Source: Rhodospirillaceae bacterium (GTDB lineage Bacteria > Pseudomonadota > Alphaproteobacteria > DSM-16000 > Inquilinaceae). From it: a DNA stretch of 20,558 bases. This document shows, one piece after another, positions 1 through 8,077 of this stretch. Where the stretch lies: the NCBI GenBank assembly GCA_020425485.1, contig JAGQRL010000152.1, positions 1-20,558 of the forward strand, read 5' to 3'. The translations under genes and the position numbers were made by a program. The notes under the pieces were generated by a model. It searched no databases. It was not told where the DNA came from and was given only the letters and a program-made list of their open reading frames with translations. Position 1 is the stretch's first letter, and each line of letters starts with the position of its first letter.

Positions 1-187
1 GGGAGATTACGCCTGGCACTCACACTTGAGCGCCGGCTTGGATGTCGAACGGCGTTCGGAGCCCCCTACGGCAGCATTTGCGCCCCGAATGGACTGTCCT
101 GCTTGCCCGCCCTCTTCGCTTCCGCCCAATCTCCAGCCATCGGGATGAAGCGCTCCCCGAAGTGCCGTTCAGAAGGTCGGACGCCGG

Positions 188-931
188 ATGGATCATCTTT
201 GGCTTTTCTTGCTGGCCGCCCTGATCGTGGGGTCTTCCAAAGGTGGTCTTGCCTCGGCCGGCACGCTGGCGGTGCCCCTTCTGTCGATCTGGATGGACCC
301 GCTGCTCGCCGCCGGCACGCTGCTGCCGATCTATATTGTCAGCGATGGGGTCGGGGTGTGGCTCTATCGGCGGGAGTATTCACGGCGCAACGTGCTTCTG
401 CTGGTGCCGGCCGGGCTGGTCGGTGTCGTTCTGGCAGCCTTTCTGGCGCCCTATGTGTCCGCCGCCCTGGCCACCTTCCTCACCGGGATGATCGGGCTGG
501 CCTATTGCCTGCAGGCGGTCGCCAGGCGGCTGCGCAACATCGCGCGGGTGGAGCCGTTCAACCCGCGCCGTGGCGCCTTCTGGGGCGTTCTGGTGGGGAT
601 GACCAGCTTCGTCTCCCACACCGGCGCGCCGCCGTTCCAGGCCTTCGTGCTGCCCCAGCGGTTGCCGAAGATGGAATACGCCGGCACCAACACGATCGTT
701 TTCGCCGCGGTCAACCTGTTCAAGCTGCCCGCCTATGCCTCCGTCGGGCTGCTGGCGAATGTGGAGTGGCGGTCGTTCCTGGCAATGGCCGCCGTGGCGT
801 CGGTGGGTGCGGTGCTGGGGCGCAAGCTGGCCCAGGCGCTTCCCGACCAGATCTATATGCGCCTGATCCAGACGATCCTGTTCGTGCTGTCGATCTACCT
901 GGTCGCCGTGTCGGCGGGCGAGATTGCGTGA
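188..931 (+). CDS. TauE/SafE family membrane exporter
   Basis: This 247-residue polytopic inner-membrane protein matches the TauE/SafE (DUF81) family, whose members are linked to export of sulfite, sulfoacetate or other small organic anions. The sequence is almost entirely hydrophobic segments. The N-terminal family signature appears at residues 15-22 (SSKGGLAS), and its counterpart in the second half follows the 'VGMTSFVSHTGAPP' stretch near residue 140, so the usual internal duplication is present. Length is normal for the family. The ATG at 188 is preceded only by a weak AAGG 11 bases upstream. The gene converges on the catabolic block on the other strand and shares no operon with it. A link to sulfonates is tempting because an SauS-like aldehyde dehydrogenase lies nearby, but no Xsc, taurine or isethionate gene is visible, so the substrate is unknown. 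Confidence 0.85.
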   Translation: MDHLWLFLLAALIVGSSKGGLASAGTLAVPLLSIWMDPLLAAGTLLPIYIVSDGVGVWLYRREYSRRNVLLLVPAGLVGVVLAAFLAPYVSAALATFLTGMIGLAYCLQAVARRLRNIARVEPFNPRRGAFWGVLVGMTSFVSHTGAPPFQAFVLPQRLPKMEYAGTNTIVFAAVNLFKLPAYASVGLLANVEWRSFLAMAAVASVGAVLGRKLAQALPDQIYMRLIQTILFVLSIYLVAVSAGEIA

Positions 932-997
932 GCGGACCCGCGGACCATGGCGTGAGCCTTGCGCCCAGTTCTCCCTTCGCGTCGGCGGCCTAGACCC

Positions 998-2923
998 TCA
1001 GGCGGTAGACTTGCCGGCACCGGTGCCATTCCGGTGCGGCACCCCCACCGGCCGGGCAAGCCGCTTGAGGGCAGCCGTCCGGTAGGCTGCGTTCTGCGCG
1101 CCATACCCGGAATAGCCGTTCTGCCGCTGAACGATCTCGAAGAAGAAGCCATCGCCATAGGGCTTGGAGTAGATCTGGAAGTAGGCGCCGCCGTTGCCAT
1201 CCTCGTCATAAAGAATGTTGTGGGACTTCAGCGACTCGACAGTTTCCGGGGCGAGATCGAAGCGGGCCGCGATGTCCGCATAGTAGTTTTCTGATATGGG
1301 CAGGCTTTCAAATCCATTGTCCGCCAATCTGCCGGCCGTCTCGAAGATATTGTGCACCGCGAAGGCAATGTGCTGCACGGAAGATCCGTAGCTATCCGCC
1401 ATGAAGCGACCGGCAAAACTCCGATCCGTATTCACGCCATTCAAGGTAAATCGCACAGACCCGTCATCGCATTGCAGCGCGCGCGAGTGAACAATTCCGC
1501 CCGGATCGACCACATCGAATTCAGGCGACTTCTCAACATTGAATATTGAGGTGTAGAACAGCGTCCAGGACACCATCTCTTCCTGGCTCATGACCTGGGC
1601 AACGTGATCGACACGGTTGAGGCCGACCGGACGGATCGCGTCTTCGGTTCCCAGCGGAACGAATTCCCGCTCCCAGACGTCCGCGAGTTCGGTTTCCTGG
1701 TCCAGGAAGTGCAGAACCGAGCCGCCGACGCCGCGCACCGCCGGGATGGCCAATTCTCTGGCGCCAAGGCGCTGGGCAAACAGGTTGGCGCCGAGCTTCT
1801 TGGCGCGCTCTGCCGTCGCCGACGCGTTCTCCACGAGCAGGCCGATGTCGCACACGCTGGTTCCGTGCATCACGTAGGCGGAATGGGCGAACCCCTCCTG
1901 CTCGGTATTGACCACGATGTTGATGTTGCCCTGGCGCCAGAGCGTCAGGGACTTGGCGATGTGTCTCGCGGTGGGCGCGAAGCCGAGTGCTGCGAGCATG
2001 TGCCCGAGGGCGGCGGCTTCGCGGTCGTTTGCGGTGAACTCGACAAACTCCACCCCGCGCAGCCTGCTTTTCGCGGGCATGGTCTGCGCGGTGATCGGCG
2101 AACTGGGTTCGATGCGGCGGACCTGATCGGCCAGGTACAGCAGGGACCGGCGCCCATCCTGGGCGGCGGTGCGGGCGATGCCCCCGCGGCTTTGGCCATT
2201 CAAGAGTTCAAGGCTGTACGGGCCGTCGTAGCCGGTCGCTGACACCGCACTCATGAAGTCCAGCAGCGGCAAGTCGCCTTCGCCGGGCAGGCAGCGGAAG
2301 TGGCGCGACATGTACTCCAGATCCATCTCGATGCGCAGGGCGTCGGAAAGCTGGACATGGAAGATGCGATCCGCCGGGATCGCGCGGATGCCGGAGGGAT
2401 CGACCCGTTTTGCCAGGGTGTGAAAACTGTCGAGGATGATGCCGATGGCGGGGTGGTCGGCGCGCCGCACGACCTCCCAGGCATCCCGGTAGTCCGACAC
2501 GAAGCGACCCCAGGCCCGCGCCTCGAAGCCAACGCGCATGTGCCGTGCCGCCGCGCGCTCGCCCAGCTCGGCGAAATCGGCGGCGATGCGGTCAATGCCT
2601 CCAAGGGAGTCGGGGTGCGCGCTGGAACTCACCAGCAGCAGGTGGGTCCCCAGCTCCTCCATGATGTCGAACCGACGCTCGATGCGATCGAACGCCTTGG
2701 AGCGAAGCGGCTCCGGCAGCCCCTCGAAATCGCGAACCGGTTGGAACAGGTCGATCCTCAGGCCGTGGTCACGCACCATCTGCCCGATTTCCGATGGCGG
2801 CCCGCTTTGCGCGACGAAATCCTGCTCAAAGATCTCGATCCCGTCGAAGCCACTGCTCGCAATCGCGTTCAGCTTGTCGTTCAGCTCGCCCGCAATCGAC
2901 ACGGTGGCAATGGAAGTCTGCAT
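998..2923 (-). CDS. quiC: Two-domain 3-dehydroshikimate dehydratase (QuiC type, DSD-HPPD fusion)
   Basis: The 641-residue protein joins an N-terminal sugar-phosphate-isomerase-like TIM barrel (about 1-270) to a C-terminal vicinal-oxygen-chelate domain like 4-hydroxyphenylpyruvate dioxygenase (about 286-605). This is the architecture of the QuiC1-type dehydratases of quinate catabolism, which convert 3-dehydroshikimate to protocatechuate. The barrel shows the expected divalent-metal ligands E134, D165, Q191 and E239, spaced much as in the AsbF dehydratase. The C-terminal domain also keeps an HPPD-like 2-His-1-Glu triad: H440 (DHVAQ), H518 (QHIAFA) and E596 (FFFEIVQR). The ATG at 2923 has an AGGGA about 7 bases upstream. 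It is the last gene of the minus-strand block, 42 bases after the ThDP enzyme. Automatic annotation may call it HPPD because of the C-terminal half. The dehydratase call is strong; whether the second domain has its own activity is open. Confidence 0.88.
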   Translation of the reverse strand: MQTSIATVSIAGELNDKLNAIASSGFDGIEIFEQDFVAQSGPPSEIGQMVRDHGLRIDLFQPVRDFEGLPEPLRSKAFDRIERRFDIMEELGTHLLLVSSSAHPDSLGGIDRIAADFAELGERAAARHMRVGFEARAWGRFVSDYRDAWEVVRRADHPAIGIILDSFHTLAKRVDPSGIRAIPADRIFHVQLSDALRIEMDLEYMSRHFRCLPGEGDLPLLDFMSAVSATGYDGPYSLELLNGQSRGGIARTAAQDGRRSLLYLADQVRRIEPSSPITAQTMPAKSRLRGVEFVEFTANDREAAALGHMLAALGFAPTARHIAKSLTLWRQGNINIVVNTEQEGFAHSAYVMHGTSVCDIGLLVENASATAERAKKLGANLFAQRLGARELAIPAVRGVGGSVLHFLDQETELADVWEREFVPLGTEDAIRPVGLNRVDHVAQVMSQEEMVSWTLFYTSIFNVEKSPEFDVVDPGGIVHSRALQCDDGSVRFTLNGVNTDRSFAGRFMADSYGSSVQHIAFAVHNIFETAGRLADNGFESLPISENYYADIAARFDLAPETVESLKSHNILYDEDGNGGAYFQIYSKPYGDGFFFEIVQRQNGYSGYGAQNAAYRTAALKRLARPVGVPHRNGTGAGKSTA

Positions 2924-2965
2924 GTCCCCGTCCCTGACGTGGTGGAGAACCGGTCGTCTCCAGCG

Positions 2966-4762
2966 TCAATCTGTGGCCACGTGCCCGGCAGAGCCCTCCG
3001 GCGAGTAGATATCGAGGATGTTCCAATGCCCCGATGTCGGCGTTGGGTTGTTGACCATGGCCACGTCGATCACGGTTGGGCATCCGCTGGCGATGGCGTC
3101 TTCCAGGGCCGGCCGGAAGTCCTCCGCGGAGGTAACGCGCACACCGTTGCAGCCGTAGCCACGGGCAATCGCCGCGTAGTCCGGCATCTGCTCTTGCAGA
3201 GACGCTGCGTGGGGGAACGTGGTGCCGAGCGTCAGGCCATAGTTCGCCTTCTGCAGACCCGCGATCGTGCCGTAGGCGTTGTTGTTCATGACGATCCAGA
3301 TCACGGCGGTGCCTTCGGCCTGCGCCGTCGCCAGCATCGACGGGTTCTGGCCGAAACCGCCATCGCCAACCAGCGAGATCACCACCCGATCGGGGGCTGC
3401 GATCTTGGCGCCGATGGCCGCGGACGGGCCGAAGCCCATGGTCGCGAAGCCGCCGGGGATCAGGATCGATCCCGGTTCGAGGATGTCGAACTGCTGGGCG
3501 ACGCCGTTTTTGTTCCAGCCCACGTCCGAGGTCAGGATGGCATTTCGGGGCATGGCCGCGCGCAGATCGGCGAGGATGCGTTCCGGCATCATGGGGAAGG
3601 CATCGGATGTCTGCATGTCCCGGTTCTGCGCGGCGAACGCGGCACGCTCCGCTGCAATCCGGTCCACCACGCCCGGTGCGGCCCGCCCATTGGGCAGCAT
3701 CTCGCGGGCGACGCGGTTGAGCACCGTGAGGGCTTCCTTCAGGTCGGCCACCACGCCGATCTCGGTGGGGTAGTTGCGGCCAATTTCCTGCGGCTCGATA
3801 TCGATGTGGATGAGCTTGGAGGCGCCATCGCCGATGTTGAACGTGTATTGGGAGTACCAGGACGAACAGTCGGCTTCCTTGAAGCGCGTGCCCAGCCCGA
3901 GGATCCAGTCGGCCGCCAGGGTCTGCTCGTTGGTGAACTTGGTCCCCCAGAACCCCGTCATCCCCAGCACCAGCGGATGATCGTCGGCCAGCGCCCCCTT
4001 GCCCATGAGGGAGTGGGCAACCGGGATCTGCATGTGGTCGACGAAGGCGCGCAGCTCATCGAAGGCCCGGGCGATGGCCACGCCGCCGCCGACATAGAGC
4101 ACCGGGGAGCGGGCGTCGGCCAGCCGCGAGACGACGGCGCGTGCCGTCTCCTCGCTGATGGTCGGCCGGGTCAGCGATTTGGTGCCGGTTCTCACCCGCT
4201 CCCAATGCCCCACCTCGACTTCGGCGGAGAACAGGTCCATCGGCACGTTCACCAGAACCGGGCCGGGCTGCCCGCTCTCCGCCAGCAGGAAAGCCTTTTC
4301 CAGGATCTCGGGCAGCAGCTCGGGGGTATCGACCCGCCAGGCCCGCTTCACGAACGGACGGTAGATTTCGTACTGGCTGGCGTCGGCGTGCAGGTTCACT
4401 TCTTGGTGGGGGTGCTTGCCGTAGTAGTAGCTGGGCACATCCCCGGCGATCACCACCATGGGGATGCAGTCCAAGGCCGCGTTGGCCACCCCGGTGGTGG
4501 CATTGGTGAGCCCCGGCGACAGGTGGACCAGCAGGACGGATGCCTTGCCGGTGACGCGGGCGTAGCCATCCGCCGCGTGGGCGGCAACCTGCTCGTGGCG
4601 CACATTGACGAAGCGCATCTTGCTGTTCGCCATCGCCGAAAGCACGGCGATGTTCGTATGCCCGCACAAACCGAAAATGCGCTCTATGCCGCGATGTCCC
4701 AGATAGCGGACCAGTTGGTTGGCGTTGATGTCTTTCCTGGCCCCAATATTGCCCATGCCCAT
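2966..4762 (-). CDS. Acetolactate-synthase-type ThDP-dependent enzyme, substrate unknown
   Basis: This protein of about 598 residues has the three-domain build of the ThDP superfamily. The numbering below counts from the GTG one codon upstream. E58 in 'RHEQ' is the cofactor-activating glutamate, the FAD/ADP-like middle domain spans about 200-350, and the ThDP motif starts at GDGG (467-470) and ends at the NNN near 494-496. The catalysed reaction is a cleavage or ligation next to a carbonyl. The segment 'FGLCGHTN' near residue 31 recalls IolD and cyclohexane-1,2-dione hydrolase, both C-C hydrolases of this family. It lacks the character of Xsc, and no regulatory small subunit follows, so anabolic acetolactate synthase is unlikely. 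The start is taken as ATG 4762, which overlaps the preceding stop as TGATG and has GAGGT 6 bases upstream. Co-translation with the acylating aldehyde dehydrogenase suggests that it makes an aldehyde for that enzyme. Confidence 0.85.
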   Translation of the reverse strand: MGMGNIGARKDINANQLVRYLGHRGIERIFGLCGHTNIAVLSAMANSKMRFVNVRHEQVAAHAADGYARVTGKASVLLVHLSPGLTNATTGVANAALDCIPMVVIAGDVPSYYYGKHPHQEVNLHADASQYEIYRPFVKRAWRVDTPELLPEILEKAFLLAESGQPGPVLVNVPMDLFSAEVEVGHWERVRTGTKSLTRPTISEETARAVVSRLADARSPVLYVGGGVAIARAFDELRAFVDHMQIPVAHSLMGKGALADDHPLVLGMTGFWGTKFTNEQTLAADWILGLGTRFKEADCSSWYSQYTFNIGDGASKLIHIDIEPQEIGRNYPTEIGVVADLKEALTVLNRVAREMLPNGRAAPGVVDRIAAERAAFAAQNRDMQTSDAFPMMPERILADLRAAMPRNAILTSDVGWNKNGVAQQFDILEPGSILIPGGFATMGFGPSAAIGAKIAAPDRVVISLVGDGGFGQNPSMLATAQAEGTAVIWIVMNNNAYGTIAGLQKANYGLTLGTTFPHAASLQEQMPDYAAIARGYGCNGVRVTSAEDFRPALEDAIASGCPTVIDVAMVNNPTPTSGHWNILDIYSPEGSAGHVATD

Positions 4763-6168
4763 CACATCACCTCGGTGTTGTAGAACTCGCCAAAGAGTTC
4801 TTCGTCCGACGGCCGATCTTCCGGGATCGGCCGGGCAACCCAGGTCACGTTCATGTAGTGCTTCAGGGAAACGTTCTCGTTGGTGATGTTGCCGCCCCAG
4901 ATGCCGCAGCCCAGCGACGAGGTCATCGGCATGCCGTTGGAGAAGCTGCCCGCATTCGCCTTCGACTGGGGCTGCCGCACCATGACGCGGGACACCGGCG
5001 CATTCTCGGCGTGGCGCAGAATGCGCTCCTCATCGAAGGAATAGATGCCGCAGGAGTGCCCCTTGCCGCCCACCTCGAAGATCGCGCGGACCTTGGCCAG
5101 TGCGTCGTCGAAATCCTTGGCCCGGAAGAGTGCCAGGGTGACGGACAGCTTTTCGCGGCTGAAGGGGTGCTCTTTGCCGATCCCCTCCTGCTCCACCATG
5201 ATGAACTTGCAGTGATCCGGCAGGTCGATGCCCGCCGCCTCGGCGATCTTCTTGGCCGAGACCGCAACGGTTTCGATGCGGCGCCCGCCATCCTCGTCCC
5301 ACAGGGCCTTGGCCAGCCGCTCCTTTTCCGCATCCGAACACAGGTAGGCGCCTTCGGCGATCAGTGCCGCTTTCATCTGGTCGTAGACCTGGTCGACGAT
5401 GACCAGGTTGCCGTCCGCCGAACAGCCGGAGCCGAAGTCCGACAGCTTCGAGACCCTGGTGTTCTGCGCCGCCTCGGCGATGTTCGCGGTCTCGTCGATC
5501 ACCATCGTGGAATTGCCGGCCCCCACCCCGAACGCCGGCTTGCCGGAGCTGTAGGCCGCACGCACCATCGGCTTGCCACCCGTCGCCAGCGTCAGGTCGC
5601 ACCGGCTCATCAGGTAGTTGGTCATCGGGATGGAGGGGTTTTCCACGCACTGGAAGATGTCCGCCGGCGCGCCCAGCTTCGTCAGCGTTGCGCGCATCAC
5701 GCGCACCATCTCGTTGGTCGTGTTCTTGGCGCGAGGGTGGGGAGAGAAGATCACCGCGTCCTTGCATTTGACGGCGTAGATCCCGGTAACCGGCGGGGTC
5801 AGTTCCGGGTTGGTCGTCGGGATCAAGGAGGCGATCACGCCCGCCGGCTTGCCGATCTTGGTGATCCCCTTTTCCGGGATGTCCTCGATCACACCGACCG
5901 ACTTCTGGCGCAACGCATCGCGCAGCACGCCAAGCACCTTGAAGCGCTTGCCGGCGCGGCCGGCGCGATCGCCGATACCGCTCTCGTCCACGCCCATCTG
6001 GGCAATGCGCACGAAGGTCGTCTCGTTGCCGCAGTGCCAGCCAAGCGCCCGCGCCAGCCGGTCCACCTGGGCTTGATCGTAGTCCTTGATTGCGTCCATC
6101 GCCGCGCGGGCGCGTGCGATCATCGCGTCGACGGTATCGATCTCTTCCTTTGTGATGTCTCGTGGCAT
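4762..6168 (-). CDS. CoA-acylating aldehyde dehydrogenase (SauS-like)
   Basis: This 468-residue enzyme belongs to the CoA-acylating aldehyde dehydrogenases (AdhE-N/EutE/SauS group), which oxidise an aldehyde with NAD(P)+ and CoA to an acyl-CoA, or the reverse. The nucleophilic cysteine is C249 in 'FGSGCSADGN'. 'IPTTNPELTP' (116-125) is the nucleotide-binding region, 'GKGHSCGIYS' (368-377) is typical, and 'SLGCGIWGGN' near 418-427 followed by 'LKHYMN' resembles sulfoacetaldehyde dehydrogenases. Open frame extends upstream to 6399, but that part reads as non-coding sequence antisense to the end of the neighbouring gene's region. ATG 6168 starts the conserved protein and has GGGAG 9 bases upstream. 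It lies 31 bases after the TIM-barrel gene and overlaps the ThDP gene by one base. No Xsc or sulfoacetate-CoA ligase is present, so sulfoacetaldehyde is only one candidate substrate; a semialdehyde from ring cleavage is another. Confidence 0.87.
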   Translation of the reverse strand: MPRDITKEEIDTVDAMIARARAAMDAIKDYDQAQVDRLARALGWHCGNETTFVRIAQMGVDESGIGDRAGRAGKRFKVLGVLRDALRQKSVGVIEDIPEKGITKIGKPAGVIASLIPTTNPELTPPVTGIYAVKCKDAVIFSPHPRAKNTTNEMVRVMRATLTKLGAPADIFQCVENPSIPMTNYLMSRCDLTLATGGKPMVRAAYSSGKPAFGVGAGNSTMVIDETANIAEAAQNTRVSKLSDFGSGCSADGNLVIVDQVYDQMKAALIAEGAYLCSDAEKERLAKALWDEDGGRRIETVAVSAKKIAEAAGIDLPDHCKFIMVEQEGIGKEHPFSREKLSVTLALFRAKDFDDALAKVRAIFEVGGKGHSCGIYSFDEERILRHAENAPVSRVMVRQPQSKANAGSFSNGMPMTSSLGCGIWGGNITNENVSLKHYMNVTWVARPIPEDRPSDEELFGEFYNTEVM

Positions 6169-6199
6169 TCCTGAGGTCTCCCAAATACGTTCGCGACAT

Positions 6200-7036
6200 T
6201 CAGATCGCGTTTCGTGGGTTCGCCGCGCCGTCGTCAAAGACGGCGCGAGCAGCGTCGATGCAGTTCTTGGCGTGTTGTTCGGGACCCAGTGCTGCCAGCC
6301 GTTCGGCGTGGGGAAGCTCGATGGCGAGCGGCAGGTCGGGGAACAGGTAGTTGACCGCCCAGAAGTCGATGGCGCCTTCACCCGGATACAGCCGGGCATC
6401 CCGGGCGATGTGGATCATTTCCGCCTTGGTGAAGGCCAGGTCTTCGGCATCGCAGATGTGGAGGAAGTTGATCCATTCCTGCGGAACGCGCTCCACCGCC
6501 AGCAGCGGCGCCTTGTTGAAGTGCATGTAGAGCGTATCGACCAGGATGCCCTGGTTCGGGCGCCCGGTGCGGTCGAGGATGTCGACCACCTCGTCCAGCG
6601 TCGTCAGCCGGGAAAACGCCGGGAACTCCAGGTTGGCCGTCAGGCCGAAGGGGGCCGCGAGATCGCAGATCTCGGCAAACGTATCGACGATGAACCGCCG
6701 ATCGTTGCGCACATCGGTCCAGGCCGAGCAGATGAGCTGGCGCGCGCCAAGCTCCGCACCGGCTTCGAAGGCCGGCAGGAATTTCTGCGGATCGACATCC
6801 CGCACGATGCGGAAAAGCTCGATGTCGAAGCAGGCGATCCCGGTATCGGCCAGCGCCTGCTTGGTGGCCCGCACCACCTGCGGCGATGTCGGGTCGATGT
6901 CCGGTTCGCCGGGCACGCCGAGGTGAAACAGCCGGTAGCTGACGAACTCATAGCCCGTCTTGGCCGCAATATAGGTCTGCTCCGGCGGGGTCACGCCGGG
7001 CACGGTCAGGTAGGACAGGGAGTAGGGATGGCCCAT
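6200..7036 (-). CDS. Sugar phosphate isomerase/epimerase-family TIM-barrel protein
   Basis: This 278-residue protein is a single TIM barrel of the AP-endonuclease-2/xylose-isomerase-like family, which includes IolE and IolI dehydratases or isomerases, hydroxypyruvate isomerase and dehydroshikimate dehydratases. The expected metal-site residues fall at barrel-strand ends: E137 (NLEFPAF), D167 (LVDTLY), H193 (FLHICDAED) and E240 (AIELPHAER). The histidine at the third position differs from the glutamine of the QuiC barrel encoded downstream, so the two barrels are not simple duplicates. The ATG at 7036 shares one base with the lyase stop codon (TGATG), so the two are probably translationally coupled. 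It could dehydrate, isomerise or epimerise an oxo-cyclitol or oxo-sugar intermediate. The sequence does not settle which. Confidence 0.83.
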   Translation of the reverse strand: MGHPYSLSYLTVPGVTPPEQTYIAAKTGYEFVSYRLFHLGVPGEPDIDPTSPQVVRATKQALADTGIACFDIELFRIVRDVDPQKFLPAFEAGAELGARQLICSAWTDVRNDRRFIVDTFAEICDLAAPFGLTANLEFPAFSRLTTLDEVVDILDRTGRPNQGILVDTLYMHFNKAPLLAVERVPQEWINFLHICDAEDLAFTKAEMIHIARDARLYPGEGAIDFWAVNYLFPDLPLAIELPHAERLAALGPEQHAKNCIDAARAVFDDGAANPRNAI

Positions 7037-7965
7037 CAGCTCGCCGCCTCCATTGGCTCCCAGGGGGGCAGCGGCAGATGGCTTGCGCGCGCCGGCAGAA
7101 CGCGCCCCAGCAGCGCTTCCGCTTCCGCCACCGGGCGGCGGAGCGCCTGCCAACTGATCCCCGTCTCCAGCCCCAGCTCCGCGCACAGATAGGCCGCGTC
7201 CTCCAACGCGATGTTCCCGGTCGCCTTGGGGATGAAGGGGCAGCCGCCAAGACCGCCGAGGGCGGCATCGAAGATGCGCACGCCGGCCTCAAGCCCCGCG
7301 ACCATGTTGGCCAGGCCGAGCCCCCGCGTGTCGTGCAGGTGCAGCGACAGTGCCGTCTCCGGGCTTATTTCCTGGCGCAGCCGGCTGCACAGCTCGAACA
7401 CCTGCCTGGGATTGCCCAGCCCTGCGGTGTCCGCGATGTTGATTTCCTGCACGCCCAGTGCGGAGAACGCCCGCGCGATCTCCACCACCCGGTCCGGGTC
7501 GATCCGCCCTTCAAAGCCGCAGCCGAGGGCCGACTGGATGCCCGCACGCACGGCGATGCCTTCGGACAGCGCCCGTTCGATGGTCGGCGTGATCGCCGCG
7601 CGGGCTTCGGCGCAGGTCCGGTTGGTGTTCTTCCTGGAGTGGGACTCCGAAGCGGAAACGGAGATCGACAGGTGGTTCACGTCTGCCGACAGAGCCCGGC
7701 TCAATCCCGCGTCGTTGAGGACCAGTGCGGAATAGACCACCCCCGGCTTCGGCACGATCCGGTCAAACAGCTCATCGGTATCGGCCATCTGCGGCACGCG
7801 CTTGGGGTGCACGAAGGAGCCGAGCTGGATGCGCCGCAGGCCGGCCGCCTCAAGTGCTGAGACGAACCACAGTTTCTCCGCGATGGAGAAAATCCGTTGC
7901 TCGTTCTGCAGCCCATCGCGGAGGAACTCGTCCTCGATCAAGACATCGCCCTGCAAGCCGAACAT
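7036..7965 (-). CDS. HMG-CoA lyase family protein (DRE-TIM metallolyase)
   Basis: This enzyme of about 309 residues cleaves a 3-hydroxyacyl-CoA by a retro-aldol (Claisen-type) reaction. All catalytic signatures of HMG-CoA lyase are present when counted from ATG 7965: R16-D17 in 'RDGLQNE', metal ligands H209 and H211 in 'HLHDT', the flexible-loop cysteine C242 in 'GLGGCPFIPKATGN', and N251. The spacing between these residues is essentially that of human HMG-CoA lyase. A TTG 21 bases further upstream would extend the frame, but GGAAGG lies 5 bases before ATG 7965 and the extension runs into a tandem repeat. No leucine-degradation genes are adjacent, so HMG-CoA itself is not the obvious substrate. 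A related tertiary-alcohol CoA ester made by the neighbouring acylating dehydrogenase is plausible. It is the first gene of a tight group after a 112-base gap. Confidence 0.85.
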   Translation of the reverse strand: MFGLQGDVLIEDEFLRDGLQNEQRIFSIAEKLWFVSALEAAGLRRIQLGSFVHPKRVPQMADTDELFDRIVPKPGVVYSALVLNDAGLSRALSADVNHLSISVSASESHSRKNTNRTCAEARAAITPTIERALSEGIAVRAGIQSALGCGFEGRIDPDRVVEIARAFSALGVQEINIADTAGLGNPRQVFELCSRLRQEISPETALSLHLHDTRGLGLANMVAGLEAGVRIFDAALGGLGGCPFIPKATGNIALEDAAYLCAELGLETGISWQALRRPVAEAEALLGRVLPARASHLPLPPWEPMEAAS

Positions 7966-7976
7966 CAGATCCTTCC

Positions 7977-8018
7977 GAATGGTCAAAGCCGAATGGCCAA
8001 AGCCAAATGGTCAAAGGT
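7977..8018. repeat. Three tandem 14-bp repeats
   Basis: Three head-to-tail copies lie at 7977-7990 (GAATGGTCAAAGCC), 7991-8004 (GAATGGCCAAAGCC) and 8005-8018 (AAATGGTCAAAGGT). They occupy the gap between the dehydrogenase gene and the lyase gene, just upstream of the lyase ribosome-binding site. The 14-bp period is not a multiple of a helical turn. Their role is unknown. Confidence 0.85.
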
Positions 8019-8030
8019 TGTGTCGACACA
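8019..8030. promoter_or_regulatory. Perfect 12-bp palindrome, candidate operator
   Basis: TGTGTCGACACA is self-complementary over all 12 bases and directly abuts the tandem repeats in the 112-base gap between the dehydrogenase stop and the lyase start. It could be a binding site controlling the lower part of the minus-strand block. No second copy was noticed. Confidence 0.4.
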
Positions 8031-8077
8031 TCGCGCAGTGAAACGAGCCTGCTGGTCAGCCCTACGGGCCCAGCCCC

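Noticed and set aside
103..993. A 296-codon plus-strand frame overlapping the exporter gene
   Set aside because: It is in another frame over the TauE/SafE gene, lacks hydrophobic segments and is Arg/Gly/Ala-rich.
1016..1027. Palindrome GGCACCGGTGCC with nearby complementary GTGCC/GGCAC
   Set aside because: It lies inside the 3' coding part of quiC, where GC-rich codons readily produce such words, and no T-run follows in either direction.
2966..4762. ThDP enzyme as sulfoacetaldehyde acetyltransferase (Xsc), with the TauE-type exporter completing a sulfonate pathway
   Set aside because: The N-terminal sequence does not have Xsc character, no phosphotransacetylase or sulfonate gene is present, and the exporter is on the opposite strand.
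2300..4783. An 827-codon open frame on the plus strand
   Set aside because: It is antisense to the QuiC and ThDP enzyme genes, has no recognisable domain and a His/Gly/Arg-rich composition typical of the reverse frame of GC-rich genes.
4858..7192. Long plus-strand open frames opposite the aldehyde dehydrogenase and TIM-barrel genes
   Set aside because: They are antisense shadows of genes with clear catalytic motifs and show no family signature or ribosome-binding site.
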